From Persicobacter sp. CCB-QB2 (lineage in GTDB: Bacteria > Bacteroidota > Bacteroidia > Cytophagales > Cyclobacteriaceae): 64,000 nt of DNA. Each line of letters begins with the position of its first letter. The stretch's first letter is position 1. A program made the position numbers and the translations under genes. Location: NCBI RefSeq assembly GCF_001274635.1, contig NZ_LBGV01000001.1, forward strand, positions 806,001 to 870,000. Direction: 5' to 3'. Shown here piece after piece: positions 27,780 through 35,461 of this stretch. Under the pieces are notes generated by a model that made no database searches, had not been told where the DNA came from, and saw nothing but the letters and a program-made list of their open reading frames with translations.

Positions 27780-27787
27780 TACCTTTG
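27780..27787 (+). promoter_or_regulatory. possible Bacteroidota -7 promoter box for the threonylcarbamoyl-AMP synthase gene
   Basis: TACCTTTG matches the TAnnTTTG consensus about 21 bases before the ATG. The duplicated stub has lost the first two bases of the box (TTCCTTTG), in keeping with decay there. Confidence 0.45.
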
Positions 27788-27808
27788 CCCCGAAATTAAA
27801 ATAATACA

Positions 27809-28771
27809 ATGGCAGAAATAGGACAGGACATTCAGCAGGCTAAGGCATTATTGGAAGCAGGGGAGTTAGTGGCAATCCCCACAGAGACCGTATATGGGCT
27901 CGCAGCCAATGGTTTAAATGCAAAGGCCGCCGCAAAGATTTTTGAAGCCAAGAATCGTCCCTCCTTCGATCCATTGATTTGCCACACCAACTCCATGGAA
28001 AAGGTGGAAAGTTTCACTACTAACATTCCAAAGAAAGCTTACGCCCTGGCGGAAAAATTTTGGCCGGGTCCTATGACCATGCTTTTGGATCGAGCGCCGG
28101 TGGTTCCGGATCTTACTGTGAGCGGACTCGGAAGAGTAGGGGTGCGTATTCCCGATCATGAATTGACCCTGAGTCTTTTAGAACAGTTGGATTTTCCATT
28201 GGCAGCGCCTTCGGCCAATCCTTTTGGTTACATCTCCCCAACCACTGCCGCTCATGTCAATGATCAATTAGGGGAAAAAATAAATTATATCATTGACGGA
28301 GGTCATAGTGAAGTCGGGATTGAATCCACTATTATTGGGTTCGAAAACGATGAGGCGATCATTTACCGCCTTGGAGGTTTGTCTGTAGAGGAAATTGAGG
28401 ATGTTGTTGGTCCGGTAAAGATCAATGCTCATAGTTCTTCCAATCCGGCAGCCCCTGGCATGTTGAAGAGTCATTATGCTCCTTCCTGTCCTGTAATTTT
28501 AGGGGAGGAATTGAAAGCGATGGCCCAGCAATATGCAGGTAAAAAAGTGGGTGTTTTGGGCTTTGATTATGGTCTGGAAAATATCCCTGCAGAGGATCAA
28601 TTCGTGCTTTCGGTCAGAGGTGATCTGAATGAAGCCGCCACCCGTCTGTTTATGGGTTTACGCTATCTGGATGGTCAAAATCTGGATTTAATAATTACGA
28701 CTTTGGTGCCTGATGAAGGCTTAGGACGGGGTATTAACGACCGTCTGAAGCGTTCGGCAGCCAAAGGATAA
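27809..28771 (+). CDS. tsaC: L-threonylcarbamoyladenylate synthase (TsaC/Sua5 type)
   Basis: A 320-residue protein making threonylcarbamoyl-AMP for the t6A modification of tRNAs that read ANN codons. The YrdC-like domain covers about residues 5-190 with VAIPTETVYGLAANGLNAKAA, KNRPSFDPLICH, KFWPGPMTMLL, VGVRIPDHE, APSANPFGYISPTTAAHV and GIESTIIGF. The C-terminal Sua5 domain follows a linker with AAPGMLKSHYAPSCPV and ends GRGINDRLKRSA. The extra domain makes it the longer Sua5 form. It lies in the second unit of a tandem duplication whose first unit keeps only a stub, so this is the functional copy. Phosphoglycerate kinase follows 54 bases downstream. Confidence 0.95.
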   Translation: MAEIGQDIQQAKALLEAGELVAIPTETVYGLAANGLNAKAAAKIFEAKNRPSFDPLICHTNSMEKVESFTTNIPKKAYALAEKFWPGPMTMLLDRAPVVPDLTVSGLGRVGVRIPDHELTLSLLEQLDFPLAAPSANPFGYISPTTAAHVNDQLGEKINYIIDGGHSEVGIESTIIGFENDEAIIYRLGGLSVEEIEDVVGPVKINAHSSSNPAAPGMLKSHYAPSCPVILGEELKAMAQQYAGKKVGVLGFDYGLENIPAEDQFVLSVRGDLNEAATRLFMGLRYLDGQNLDLIITTLVPDEGLGRGINDRLKRSAAKG

Positions 28772-28825
28772 ATAAGGAAACATAAATCGGTGCTCACTGT
28801 GAGTACCAAATTTGAAAATAACACT

Positions 28826-30013
28826 ATGAAAACAGTAGACAATTTCAACTTCGCTGGCAAAAAAGCCGTTGTTCGTGTTGACTTGAACGTTCCATTGAAC
28901 GAAGATTTAACTGTACGTGATTACACTCGTATCAACGCTGTAGTTCCTACCGTACAAAAAATCGTTAAAGATGGCGGTTCTGCGATCTTGATGTCCCATA
29001 TGGGTCGTCCAAAAGATGGTTTCGAAGATAAATTTTCTTTGAAGCACATCGTTGCTGACTTGTCTGAGAAATTGGGTATCGATGTAAAATTCGGTGGTGA
29101 CTGTATCGGTGCTGAAGCTGATGAAATGGCAGCTAACCTACAAGCAGGTGAAGTAATGTTGTTGGATAACCTTCGTTTCTACAAAGAAGAGAAAAAAGGT
29201 GACGAAGCATTTGCTCAGAAATTGGCATCTCGTGGTGATGTATGGGTGATGGATGCCTTCGGTACTGCGCACCGTGCGCACGCTTCTACTGCTGTTATTG
29301 CTAAATTCGTTGCGGATAAAGTAGCGGGTTACACTATGGGTCGTGAGATCGAAGCTTCTCGCAAAATCTTGGAAGAAGGAGAGAAGCCTGTAACTGCGAT
29401 CATGGGTGGTGCGAAGGTTTCTGATAAAATCTTGATCATCGAAAAAATGATCGACGTTTGTGATAACATCATCGTTGGTGGTGGTATGGCTTACACTTTC
29501 TTCAAAGCAATGGGTGGAACTATCGGTTCTTCACTATGCGAGGAAGATAAATTAGAATTGGCATTGAGCCTGATCGAAAAAGCAAAAGCTAAAGGTGTGA
29601 AAATGTTGTTGCCAGTAGATTCATTGGCGAACACTGGTTTCTCTAACGATGGCGTTTGTATCGAAGTAGACAATATGGCGATTCCTGATGGTCACATGGG
29701 ATTGGATATCGGTCCTAAGGCAGCAGTTGAATTCGCTGACGTAGTAAAAGCTTCTAAAACTGTTCTTTGGAATGGCCCAATGGGTGTTTCTGAGTTCGAT
29801 AACTTCGCTAAAGGTACTGTAGCAATCGCTAACGCTGTTGCTGAAGCTACTGAGGCAGGTGCTTTCTCTTTGATCGGTGGTGGTGACTCTGCAGCTGCAG
29901 TGAACACACTAGGTTTCGGAGACCGCGTTTCTTACATCTCTACTGGTGGTGGTGCAATGTTGGAAATGATGGAAGGTAAAGTATTGCCGGGTATCGCTGC
30001 TTTGGAAGACTAA
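28826..30013 (+). CDS. pgk: phosphoglycerate kinase
   Basis: About 395 residues. This cytosolic glycolytic enzyme transfers phosphate from 1,3-bisphosphoglycerate to ADP. Motifs are RVDLNVPLNEDLTVRDYTRI near the N-terminus, LMSHMGRPKDG, LLDNLRFYKEEKKGD, DAFGTAHRAHAST, AIMGGAKVSDKI, LWNGPMGVSEFDNFAKGT and the nucleotide-binding SLIGGGDSAAAV. The ATG at 28826 gives the usual N-terminus (MKTVDNFNFAGKKAVVRVDLN); an in-frame ATG 36 bases upstream is not used. Codon choice is strongly biased to GGT, CGT, AAC and ATC, unlike most neighbours, as expected for a highly expressed gene. A terminator follows. Confidence 0.98.
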   Translation: MKTVDNFNFAGKKAVVRVDLNVPLNEDLTVRDYTRINAVVPTVQKIVKDGGSAILMSHMGRPKDGFEDKFSLKHIVADLSEKLGIDVKFGGDCIGAEADEMAANLQAGEVMLLDNLRFYKEEKKGDEAFAQKLASRGDVWVMDAFGTAHRAHASTAVIAKFVADKVAGYTMGREIEASRKILEEGEKPVTAIMGGAKVSDKILIIEKMIDVCDNIIVGGGMAYTFFKAMGGTIGSSLCEEDKLELALSLIEKAKAKGVKMLLPVDSLANTGFSNDGVCIEVDNMAIPDGHMGLDIGPKAAVEFADVVKASKTVLWNGPMGVSEFDNFAKGTVAIANAVAEATEAGAFSLIGGGDSAAAVNTLGFGDRVSYISTGGGAMLEMMEGKVLPGIAALED

Positions 30014-30060
30014 TTCAAGCACAAACAGTAGAAATCTTCGGATTTCGATATGAATATAAG

Positions 30061-30092
30061 ACAGCAGGGTGGTCACTCTGCTGTTTTTTTTT
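30061..30092 (+). terminator. rho-independent terminator of pgk
   Basis: ACAGCAG and CTGCTGT form a stem around a nine-base loop, followed by a run of nine T. It lies about 48 bases after the pgk stop. Confidence 0.85.
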
Positions 30093-30159
30093 GACTTTTT
30101 TTAAATCCAATTTTTCAACAATAGTTCTGGTAGTTTGGTATAAATGATTTTTTATCATT

Positions 30160-30322
30160 TTGTTCCGACTGGCTTGGCTGTTTTTCAGTAACCCAAAATT
30201 GGGTAAGCTTGGCTTCTCCTTATTCACCTGCTTCCTCAGAGAAACTCGAAATAGGAAACTATTCCTTCATTTTTTCCTCCTTACAGCTATACGAGGATTT
30301 AAGTATAAATAATCCGGCTTAG
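30160..30322 (+). repeat. M1 dispersed element, left end diverged
   Basis: The right ~160 bases match other M1 copies: the palindromic block is ACCCAAAATTGGGT, followed by GGCTTCTCCTTATTCACC, GAAATAGGAAACTATTCC, a TTTTTTCC block and the end TAAATAATCCGGCTTAG. By analogy the left end should lie near 30100, but that part is too diverged to place. Confidence 0.7.
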
Positions 30323-30477
30323 TTAATGGGGAAGCTGGTGGAGTCGGACGATCTTTGTTTCGCTGACAAGGCGCCGGAAGCTTTTGATAAAAATGGACTT
30401 TTGGGGGGATGTTTTTGCCCAATCAGGGATGTGCATTTGATAGTGTGCGTTCTGATTACGCTGAGATTAAAAGGAAT

Positions 30478-30505
30478 AAAAAAAGCCTTCTTTATCGGAA
30501 GGCCT
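30478..30505 (-). terminator. terminator reading leftwards, downstream of the small lipoprotein gene
   Basis: On the minus strand GCCTTCC and GAAGGC pair around a six-base loop, followed by a run of seven T. It lies beyond the M2 repeat that separates it from the lipoprotein stop. This suggests the repeat inserted between the gene and its terminator. Confidence 0.65.
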
Positions 30506-30507
30506 TT

Positions 30508-30668
30508 AGAGGGTGTTTAATAGCTCACCTCCGGCTGCAAATTAGAATTATTGGAAGTGGTTTTGTGTAATTTTTCAACAATAGCGATGCTATTCTCTCA
30601 AAATAATTCTATACCGCTTCTGAATATTTCAGAATTTCCCTTCGAATTTTGGTTTTTAAACACGCTAT
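30508..30668 (-). repeat. M2 dispersed element, full-length copy
   Basis: 161 bases. The reverse complement matches the 46.3 kb copy through CCAAAATTCGAAG, an AGCATCGCTATTGTTGA block, a CTTCCAATAATTC block and TTGCAGCCGGA. Its ends AGAGGGTGTTTAATAGC and TTTTTAAACACGCTAT are slightly decayed versions of the 17-base inverted repeats. It starts 11 bases after the stop of the minus-strand gene to its right. Confidence 0.8.
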
Positions 30669-30679
30669 TGTGTTCACTA

Positions 30680-30979
30680 TTAAAATTCCAGGCACATTAA
30701 GGTTTTCATGGCTTCAAGCGAAGCGATGTAAGTATCATAATCCATACCTTCAGCTTCTAGTTGTGCTTCAAATTCAGGACAGCTTCTTAAGTTCTTAGTG
30801 ATAGAAACCATTTCCGTGATTTCATCACATCCGAAATCTTCTGAATCTATCATTTCTTCTGCTAAAGCTTCTAATTTGGCCATTGAGGCATCGCATGAAA
30901 CTTCCTCTTCTTTGTCTTTGCTACAGGAAGTGAATAATACAGCTGCTGAGAATGCAGCCAATAGCATCATCTTTTTCAT
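30680..30979 (-). CDS. small lipoprotein with conserved cysteines, unknown function
   Basis: About 99 residues. The signal peptide MKKMMLLAAFSAAVLFTSC ends in a lipobox, with the lipidated Cys near 19; an in-frame ATG two codons upstream is also possible. The mature protein is strongly acidic, with three further Cys (SCDAS, FGCDEI, RSCPEF) and one near the C-terminus (LMCLEF). Its spacing of acidic helices and the pattern CxxI...L.SCPEF...L resemble the gene at 35094-35384, suggesting a small paralogous family. It probably sits in the outer or inner membrane facing the periplasm. No function can be assigned. Confidence 0.7.
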   Translation of the reverse strand: MKKMMLLAAFSAAVLFTSCSKDKEEEVSCDASMAKLEALAEEMIDSEDFGCDEITEMVSITKNLRSCPEFEAQLEAEGMDYDTYIASLEAMKTLMCLEF

Positions 30980-31251
30980 TGTCATTAAAAATAGGTTGCT
31001 GATTAAAAAAATCTATACGAAAATAGGAAGTGAAAATAAAAATTCAAATTTTATATATAAATAGTTATAAAGCTAATATTGATCTTTCTGTGTATTAGGT
31101 TGTTATCAGGGAGATGGTCTGGGGTGTTTGGTGGCTAATTAATTTATCTTGAAGGGTTCTTTTCAAGCGTTTTTAGAAATTGGATTGAAGCCACTCCGGC
31201 TTATTATTGTTCCTTAGAATTTTGTGTTTTGAGAAGGAATAAACTGATTAT

Positions 31252-32157
31252 ATGCAATATAAAATCCATATACCAAAAGCCTGCGCTGAAAAATGGGAAC
31301 AAATGACGCCCACAGAAAAGGGGAGGTACTGTAAAAAGTGCCAAAAGGAAATTTATGACTTTACGCATTTGTCGAACCGGCAATTGATGGAGAAGCTGGA
31401 AAATGGAGCCTCCCTTTGTGCGAAATACCGTCTTGATCAGCTGGGTGTGGATTTGAAATCCCGAGTAAATTTCGGCTATCGGCCTTAATGTTAAGCCTTA
31501 TGGGCTTTTTGAGTTTGAGGCCTTCTGTCACAGCAACTACAAATGTGCATATTCCCACAAGTGAACGGGCGGAGTTTAACCCGGATTATTCAGGCATAAA
31601 TCCTCGTTTAGCTGTAAGGCGGAAAAAATAAAGGAATAGTTTCTTATTTCAAGTTTTTTCCAACGAAACAGATGAATGAGGAGAAAGCAAGTTTGCCCAA
31701 ATTTGGGCTATTATAAATTAAAGAAAACAAACATTAAAGAGCTGAAAATAAGTCGCTTGCACTTAGTTAATAAATTTAGCGGTGAATTATTCGGGTTAAG
31801 CAGGTGCAATCCGGCAAAAAGCCGAAACAGCAGGAAAAAGTTTTGGTCAGGGGAGTGGTTAGTGATGCTGAGGGAGCGCTGTATGGAGTGAATATTCACC
31901 AGAAAGGAGCATCTGTGGGAGTTTTTTCAGATCGTGAGGGGGAATTTGAAATAGAGTTGATTATAGGGGGCGAGCACATAAATGTGCTGGAGTTTAGCTT
32001 TGTGGGGTACAAAAATGTGGAACTGAGAATAAAGTCCCACACTACAAAGGTTGAAGTGCTCCTGGAACCCGAGATTTGCGTGTTGGGAGAAGTAGAAGTA
32101 ATCACTGGAAAGCGAAATGTTTTTCAACGTTTCGGTAACTTGTTTAGAAGAAGATAG
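31252..32157 (+). pseudogene. zinc-ribbon-like/carboxypeptidase-regulatory-domain membrane protein split by an M1 repeat
   Basis: The N-terminal part (MQYKIHIPKACAEKWEQMTPTEKGRYCKKCQKEIYDF) is a Cys-containing cytoplasmic domain known from Bacteroidota proteins. A hydrophobic segment (LMLSLMGFLSLRPSV) follows. After the M1 element the C-terminal part is a carboxypeptidase-regulatory-like domain (VRGVVSDAEGALYGVNIHQKGASVGVF ... FSFVGYKNVELRI). Two breaks separate them. One is a missing C in the CCC at 31460-31462; restoring it gives LKSPSKFRLSALMLSLMG. The other is the repeat at 31576-31799. Removing the repeat with one TTAA copy restores ERAEFKQVQSGKKPKQQ in frame. The first break may be a sequence error, and the second is a real insertion. 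Confidence 0.82.
31576..31799 (-). repeat. M1 dispersed element inserted in a coding gene
   Basis: 224 bases, reading on the minus strand relative to the 17.4 kb copy. The left end TTAACCCGGATTATTCA pairs with the right end TGAATTATTCGGGTTAA. It carries the GCCCAAATTTGGGC palindrome and the CTCCTCATTCATCTG and CGCCTTACAGCTA blocks. The host gene is restored in frame if the element and one TTAA are removed, which makes this copy the best evidence that M1 is a mobile unit. Confidence 0.9.
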
Positions 32158-32243
32158 AAAGTCTTCAGAAGAAAAAATAAGGCTAAAAAAAGTCGACCAT
32201 TATGGTAGACCTCCATCATTTGGGTTAATATTAAAAGCTATAT

Positions 32244-32435
32244 ATGAGGACTATTCCTGTGTTTGATGGGCTCAATAAGATTATGGGAGAGGAGTCATAC
32301 TTCATAGGTCCGTCAAATGCTTTCTTTCTTCCAAAAGAAATCTATTGGAATCTGACGGGAACTTTGTCACCGTTATCGGTTTCCGATTTATTGTCTTTGG
32401 ATGTCCCTACCATTGGTTATGTGTCTGTTAAATAG
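32244..32435 (+). CDS. short hypothetical protein, doubtful
   Basis: A 63-residue frame starting ATG and ending before the GAF sensor gene. It has no signal peptide, membrane helix or recognisable motif. Codon use is not clearly protein-like. It could be a remnant of a larger gene or chance. It is listed because it fills most of the 400-base gap between the split gene and the sensor. Confidence 0.2.
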   Translation: MRTIPVFDGLNKIMGEESYFIGPSNAFFLPKEIYWNLTGTLSPLSVSDLLSLDVPTIGYVSVK

Positions 32436-32569
32436 AGGTTAGTTGGCTTGTGGTGGTTTCGAAATGGGATATGTATTTTGTTTTGGTAATATATTGCCAT
32501 ATCAAGAACTGTTTTTTTGCTATTGAATGAAGCGTAGAAAAATGATAGTATTGGGCTTTTAATTAAGCT

Positions 32570-34441
32570 ATGAAGACCCAACATCAACAACAAACAATTT
32601 TTCGATTTTTATTATTTTCCTCGCTGATACTCCTTGGTGGAATTTTGGTATTAGTTTCTTTTTTGTCCTATAGGTATAATTATCAATCGGCCCTGGAAGA
32701 GCGGGTATTTCAAAAATTAAATCAGTCTGGGGATATTTTGTCCAATAAGGTAGCGGATCACTTTGAAGAAATTCAACAATCGGCTAAGGTGATCGCCAAT
32801 GACTATTTAATAAGAGAGGCTTTATTAAAAAACAGGAGCTTTTCAGCGGAAGATTGGAGCAGTATAATGATTGCCTATCAGGAGGCCCTTGGCTACGCTC
32901 AAGTGTCGGTTTATGATGCCGAAACTAAATGGAGACATACCGATGAAGACTTTTTGGGAGAGGAGATCAATGACTTAAGAAAAACGCCAAAATGGTTGAA
33001 TGCCTTTTTGTCCTCCCAAAATGAAGGGATGTTCCGGGTGTTGACCTCTTATCAGGATAAAAATGAGTTGATTATTCGCTATGATTTGAAAATTACTCAT
33101 AATGGGAAATTGCTGGGAGTCGTAGGGATAAATGCTCCCTGGCATGGAATAAAAGAATATTTATATCAATTTCGTCCGATGGAGGAGGGGGAGGTGATGC
33201 TTTTAACCTCAAAAGGTAAAAAGCGAATTGCCAACCCGGATTCACCATTCAAGACAGAATTGATCAGCCAGCAGGAAGGGTTAGCAGAAGTTGCGGATGA
33301 ATTGTTAGAAGTAAAAAATGGGCTTTATTCATTTAAATCAAATCATATAGCTTATCATGCAGGCGTCAAAGAGGTGCTGAATACGGGTTGGATAATACTG
33401 AATGTGATGAATGAAAAACATATGATGGCCTCGGTATATCGGTCTACTTTTTTGATGGTGGCTTTCGTATTGGCAGCATTACTATTAGTGGTTCTGTTTT
33501 ATGTTTTTATTTTTCGTCAGGTGACGGCTAATATTCCCTTAATTGGGCAGGCTTTTGAGGCATTGGCGGTAGGCGATGTTAGTTTTACTAACGACAGAAA
33601 TCATCGTTTTCAGGAGTTTTCTACTTTGTGGAAGAGCTATGAGGATTTAAGGAAATCCATGGTGGATATTACGGGCTTTACTAAGGGTATTGAAGAGGGC
33701 GATTTTCATCAAGAGTTTGCTGTCAGAGGAGAGGCAGATGATCTGGGCGCTTCCTTGATTCAGATGGCTAATCAATTGCGTACCTTAGATGCGGAGCAAC
33801 AGGAGCGTTTGTGGATTAACCAGGGCGTTAATGAGGTATCTGCCTTTTTATTACAAAATCAATCTGATATACTCGGTAAATTACCTGAATTATTATCTAA
33901 AATTTGTCGTTATATTGGAGCCAATCAGTCCTGCATTTACCTGAAGGAGGGGGAGGAGCATCCAATAATGCAATTACATGCAACTTATGCCTATGGGAGG
34001 TTAAAGCACATTTCCAATAAGATCCTTCCCGGCGAAGGGTTGATTGGTCAGGTTTGGTTAGAAAATGAAATCACTGAATTGACGGATGTTCCGGCTCAAT
34101 ATGTTAACATTACTTCCGGTTTGGGGGAAGCAACTCCGGGTCACATCATTATTCTGCCAATGGAATTTAATGAACAGGTTGTGGGCATTATTGAATTTGC
34201 TTCTTTTCAGCAGATGCCGGAAAAGGTAAAAACCATGATGGACAGGGTTTGTACACAAATGGCTTCCACTTTATTCATGTATCAAAATGCAAGATATACG
34301 GAGGATTTACTGAAAGCCTCTCAGGAGCAGGAAGAGCAATTGAGAGCACAAGAGGAGGAGTTAAGGCAGAATATGGAGGAAATGATGGCGACACAGGAGC
34401 AGTTGCGCAGACAAGCAGAGGATGCAGAATCTATGGCTTAA
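32570..34441 (+). CDS. membrane sensor with periplasmic Cache-like domain, HAMP-like and GAF domains, no output domain
   Basis: A 623-residue protein. The first membrane helix is at about 13-32 (FLLFSSLILLGGILVLVSFL). A periplasmic sensing region of ~260 residues with Cache-like features follows (YAQVSVYDAETKW, ELIIRYDLKITHNGKLLGVVGIN). A second membrane helix is at about 292-315, then a HAMP-like linker and helical region. The GAF domain spans about 420-570 (LPELLSKICRYIGANQSCIYL ... LPGEGLIGQVWL ... IILPMEFNEQVVGIIEFASF). A Glu/Gln-rich coiled coil closes it (EQEEQLRAQEEELRQNMEEM). No kinase, cyclase or methyl-accepting domain follows. In related Bacteroidota proteins a similar coiled coil often leads into a PAS or kinase domain, so this may be a partner subunit or a truncated gene. 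Confidence 0.8.
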   Translation: MKTQHQQQTIFRFLLFSSLILLGGILVLVSFLSYRYNYQSALEERVFQKLNQSGDILSNKVADHFEEIQQSAKVIANDYLIREALLKNRSFSAEDWSSIMIAYQEALGYAQVSVYDAETKWRHTDEDFLGEEINDLRKTPKWLNAFLSSQNEGMFRVLTSYQDKNELIIRYDLKITHNGKLLGVVGINAPWHGIKEYLYQFRPMEEGEVMLLTSKGKKRIANPDSPFKTELISQQEGLAEVADELLEVKNGLYSFKSNHIAYHAGVKEVLNTGWIILNVMNEKHMMASVYRSTFLMVAFVLAALLLVVLFYVFIFRQVTANIPLIGQAFEALAVGDVSFTNDRNHRFQEFSTLWKSYEDLRKSMVDITGFTKGIEEGDFHQEFAVRGEADDLGASLIQMANQLRTLDAEQQERLWINQGVNEVSAFLLQNQSDILGKLPELLSKICRYIGANQSCIYLKEGEEHPIMQLHATYAYGRLKHISNKILPGEGLIGQVWLENEITELTDVPAQYVNITSGLGEATPGHIIILPMEFNEQVVGIIEFASFQQMPEKVKTMMDRVCTQMASTLFMYQNARYTEDLLKASQEQEEQLRAQEEELRQNMEEMMATQEQLRRQAEDAESMA

Positions 34442-34507
34442 AATGGATGTTATGCTGACTGCTATGGCCGGAGGAAAAAGGAGTTGATAAAATTCTTTTG
34501 GGAAAGA

Positions 34508-35052
34508 TTATTTCTTAATAGGCGCTTCTTGCATGACCGCCAAGCGGATCGGTACCCGATAATCTGACCATTCTCCCAGGTTTAAACTTTCTTCAGGAAT
34601 AGGGTGCTCTGTTTTGGAAATCGACTCATAAAGTTGGGCAATTTCAATGATGATTTTTTCTATCTCCGGGATAGGTGTATTGGATGGGGCCTTCAGACGA
34701 AATACCACTTCCTCGGGACTTTCCGCATATCGGGGCTGCGTCCAAAGTTACGATAATGGAGTAGGGCGATTTTTCGAAGCGACTCTTCAGTTAAAGGAGT
34801 GCCTTTATAAAGCCAGGTCTGTTGTTCATAGTCCAGTTGTATTTCAATTCGTAGGATGCAGCCATTAATGTTACAAGGATCCCGATAGATACGAACCTTT
34901 GTCGCATTCCTTGTTTTTTCTATGGATTCATGTTCGCACAGCCAATCCGTCAGTTCGCCATAAGTTTTAATTTCTTCCGGCAATAGCGAGAAGGACTCCT
35001 GACAAGCCCACAGGAATAAAAAGAGGCTAATGTATTTTATCTTATAGAACAT
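34508..35052 (-). CDS. lipoprotein of unknown function, with one apparent frame break
   Basis: About 181 residues after correction. The signal peptide MFYKIKYISLFLFLWAC gives a lipidated Cys near 17. The mature part has a CEHESIEKTRNATKVRIYRDPCNINGC segment with three Cys, and a C-terminal region TPIPEIEKIIIEIAQLYESI. The frame changes at the GGGG at 34732-34735; a fifth base gives RSPRYAESPEEVVFRLKAP in one frame. I do not recognise the family. It lies convergent to the sensor gene and upstream of another small lipoprotein in the same direction, 41 bases apart. Confidence 0.75.
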
Positions 35053-35093
35053 AGCCTCAATTTATTAAAACAAAACGTCAAATGACGCGACTT

Positions 35094-35384
35094 TTAAGAA
35101 CAGTTTTTTGCTTTTACTAAAGCTCCTAATTCAAAAAAGGAGTCCTTGGATAAGTCTTGCTCCTTTAAAAGTTCTAAAAATACAGGATGATCCTCTAACT
35201 TTTTGCTGGTCTCCAGAAGCTGTTGAATCTGTTCGCAATCCGTAGTATTTAATCGGAATTGTTCAACGGCAGTCTGAAACTCCGTTATCAATGCATCTTG
35301 CTGGTCAATAGCCAAATTTTCCTCACCTGTACAGGCTGAAAAAGTTAAGCATAAAAATAAAAAAGAGATATGGCGCTTAATCAT
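35094..35384 (-). CDS. small lipoprotein, unknown function
   Basis: About 96 residues, starting MIKRHISFLFLCLTFSAC with a lipobox Cys near 18. The frame extends 11 codons further, but that part precedes the signal peptide and is not used. The acidic, helical mature protein has two Cys (TTDCEQI and AKNCS). Its pattern CxQI..LLETSKKL..HPVFLELLKEQDLSKDSF resembles the lipoprotein at 30680-30979. It is part of a run of minus-strand genes with the beta-lactamase upstream. No function can be assigned. Confidence 0.7.
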   Translation of the reverse strand: MIKRHISFLFLCLTFSACTGEENLAIDQQDALITEFQTAVEQFRLNTTDCEQIQQLLETSKKLEDHPVFLELLKEQDLSKDSFFELGALVKAKNCS

Positions 35385-35461
35385 GAGTATCAGTTTAAAA
35401 ATAGTATGAATATGCAAGCAAATCTCTGGTTTTATTCGCTTAAAAATACTGATGAAAAAGA

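Larger units (their letters stand above)
30014..30679. other. intergenic stretch with terminators and two dispersed repeats
   Basis: Between phosphoglycerate kinase and the small minus-strand lipoprotein there is, in order: the pgk terminator, an M1 copy, ~150 bases without features, a minus-strand terminator and an M2 copy. No coding sequence is supported. Confidence 0.6.
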
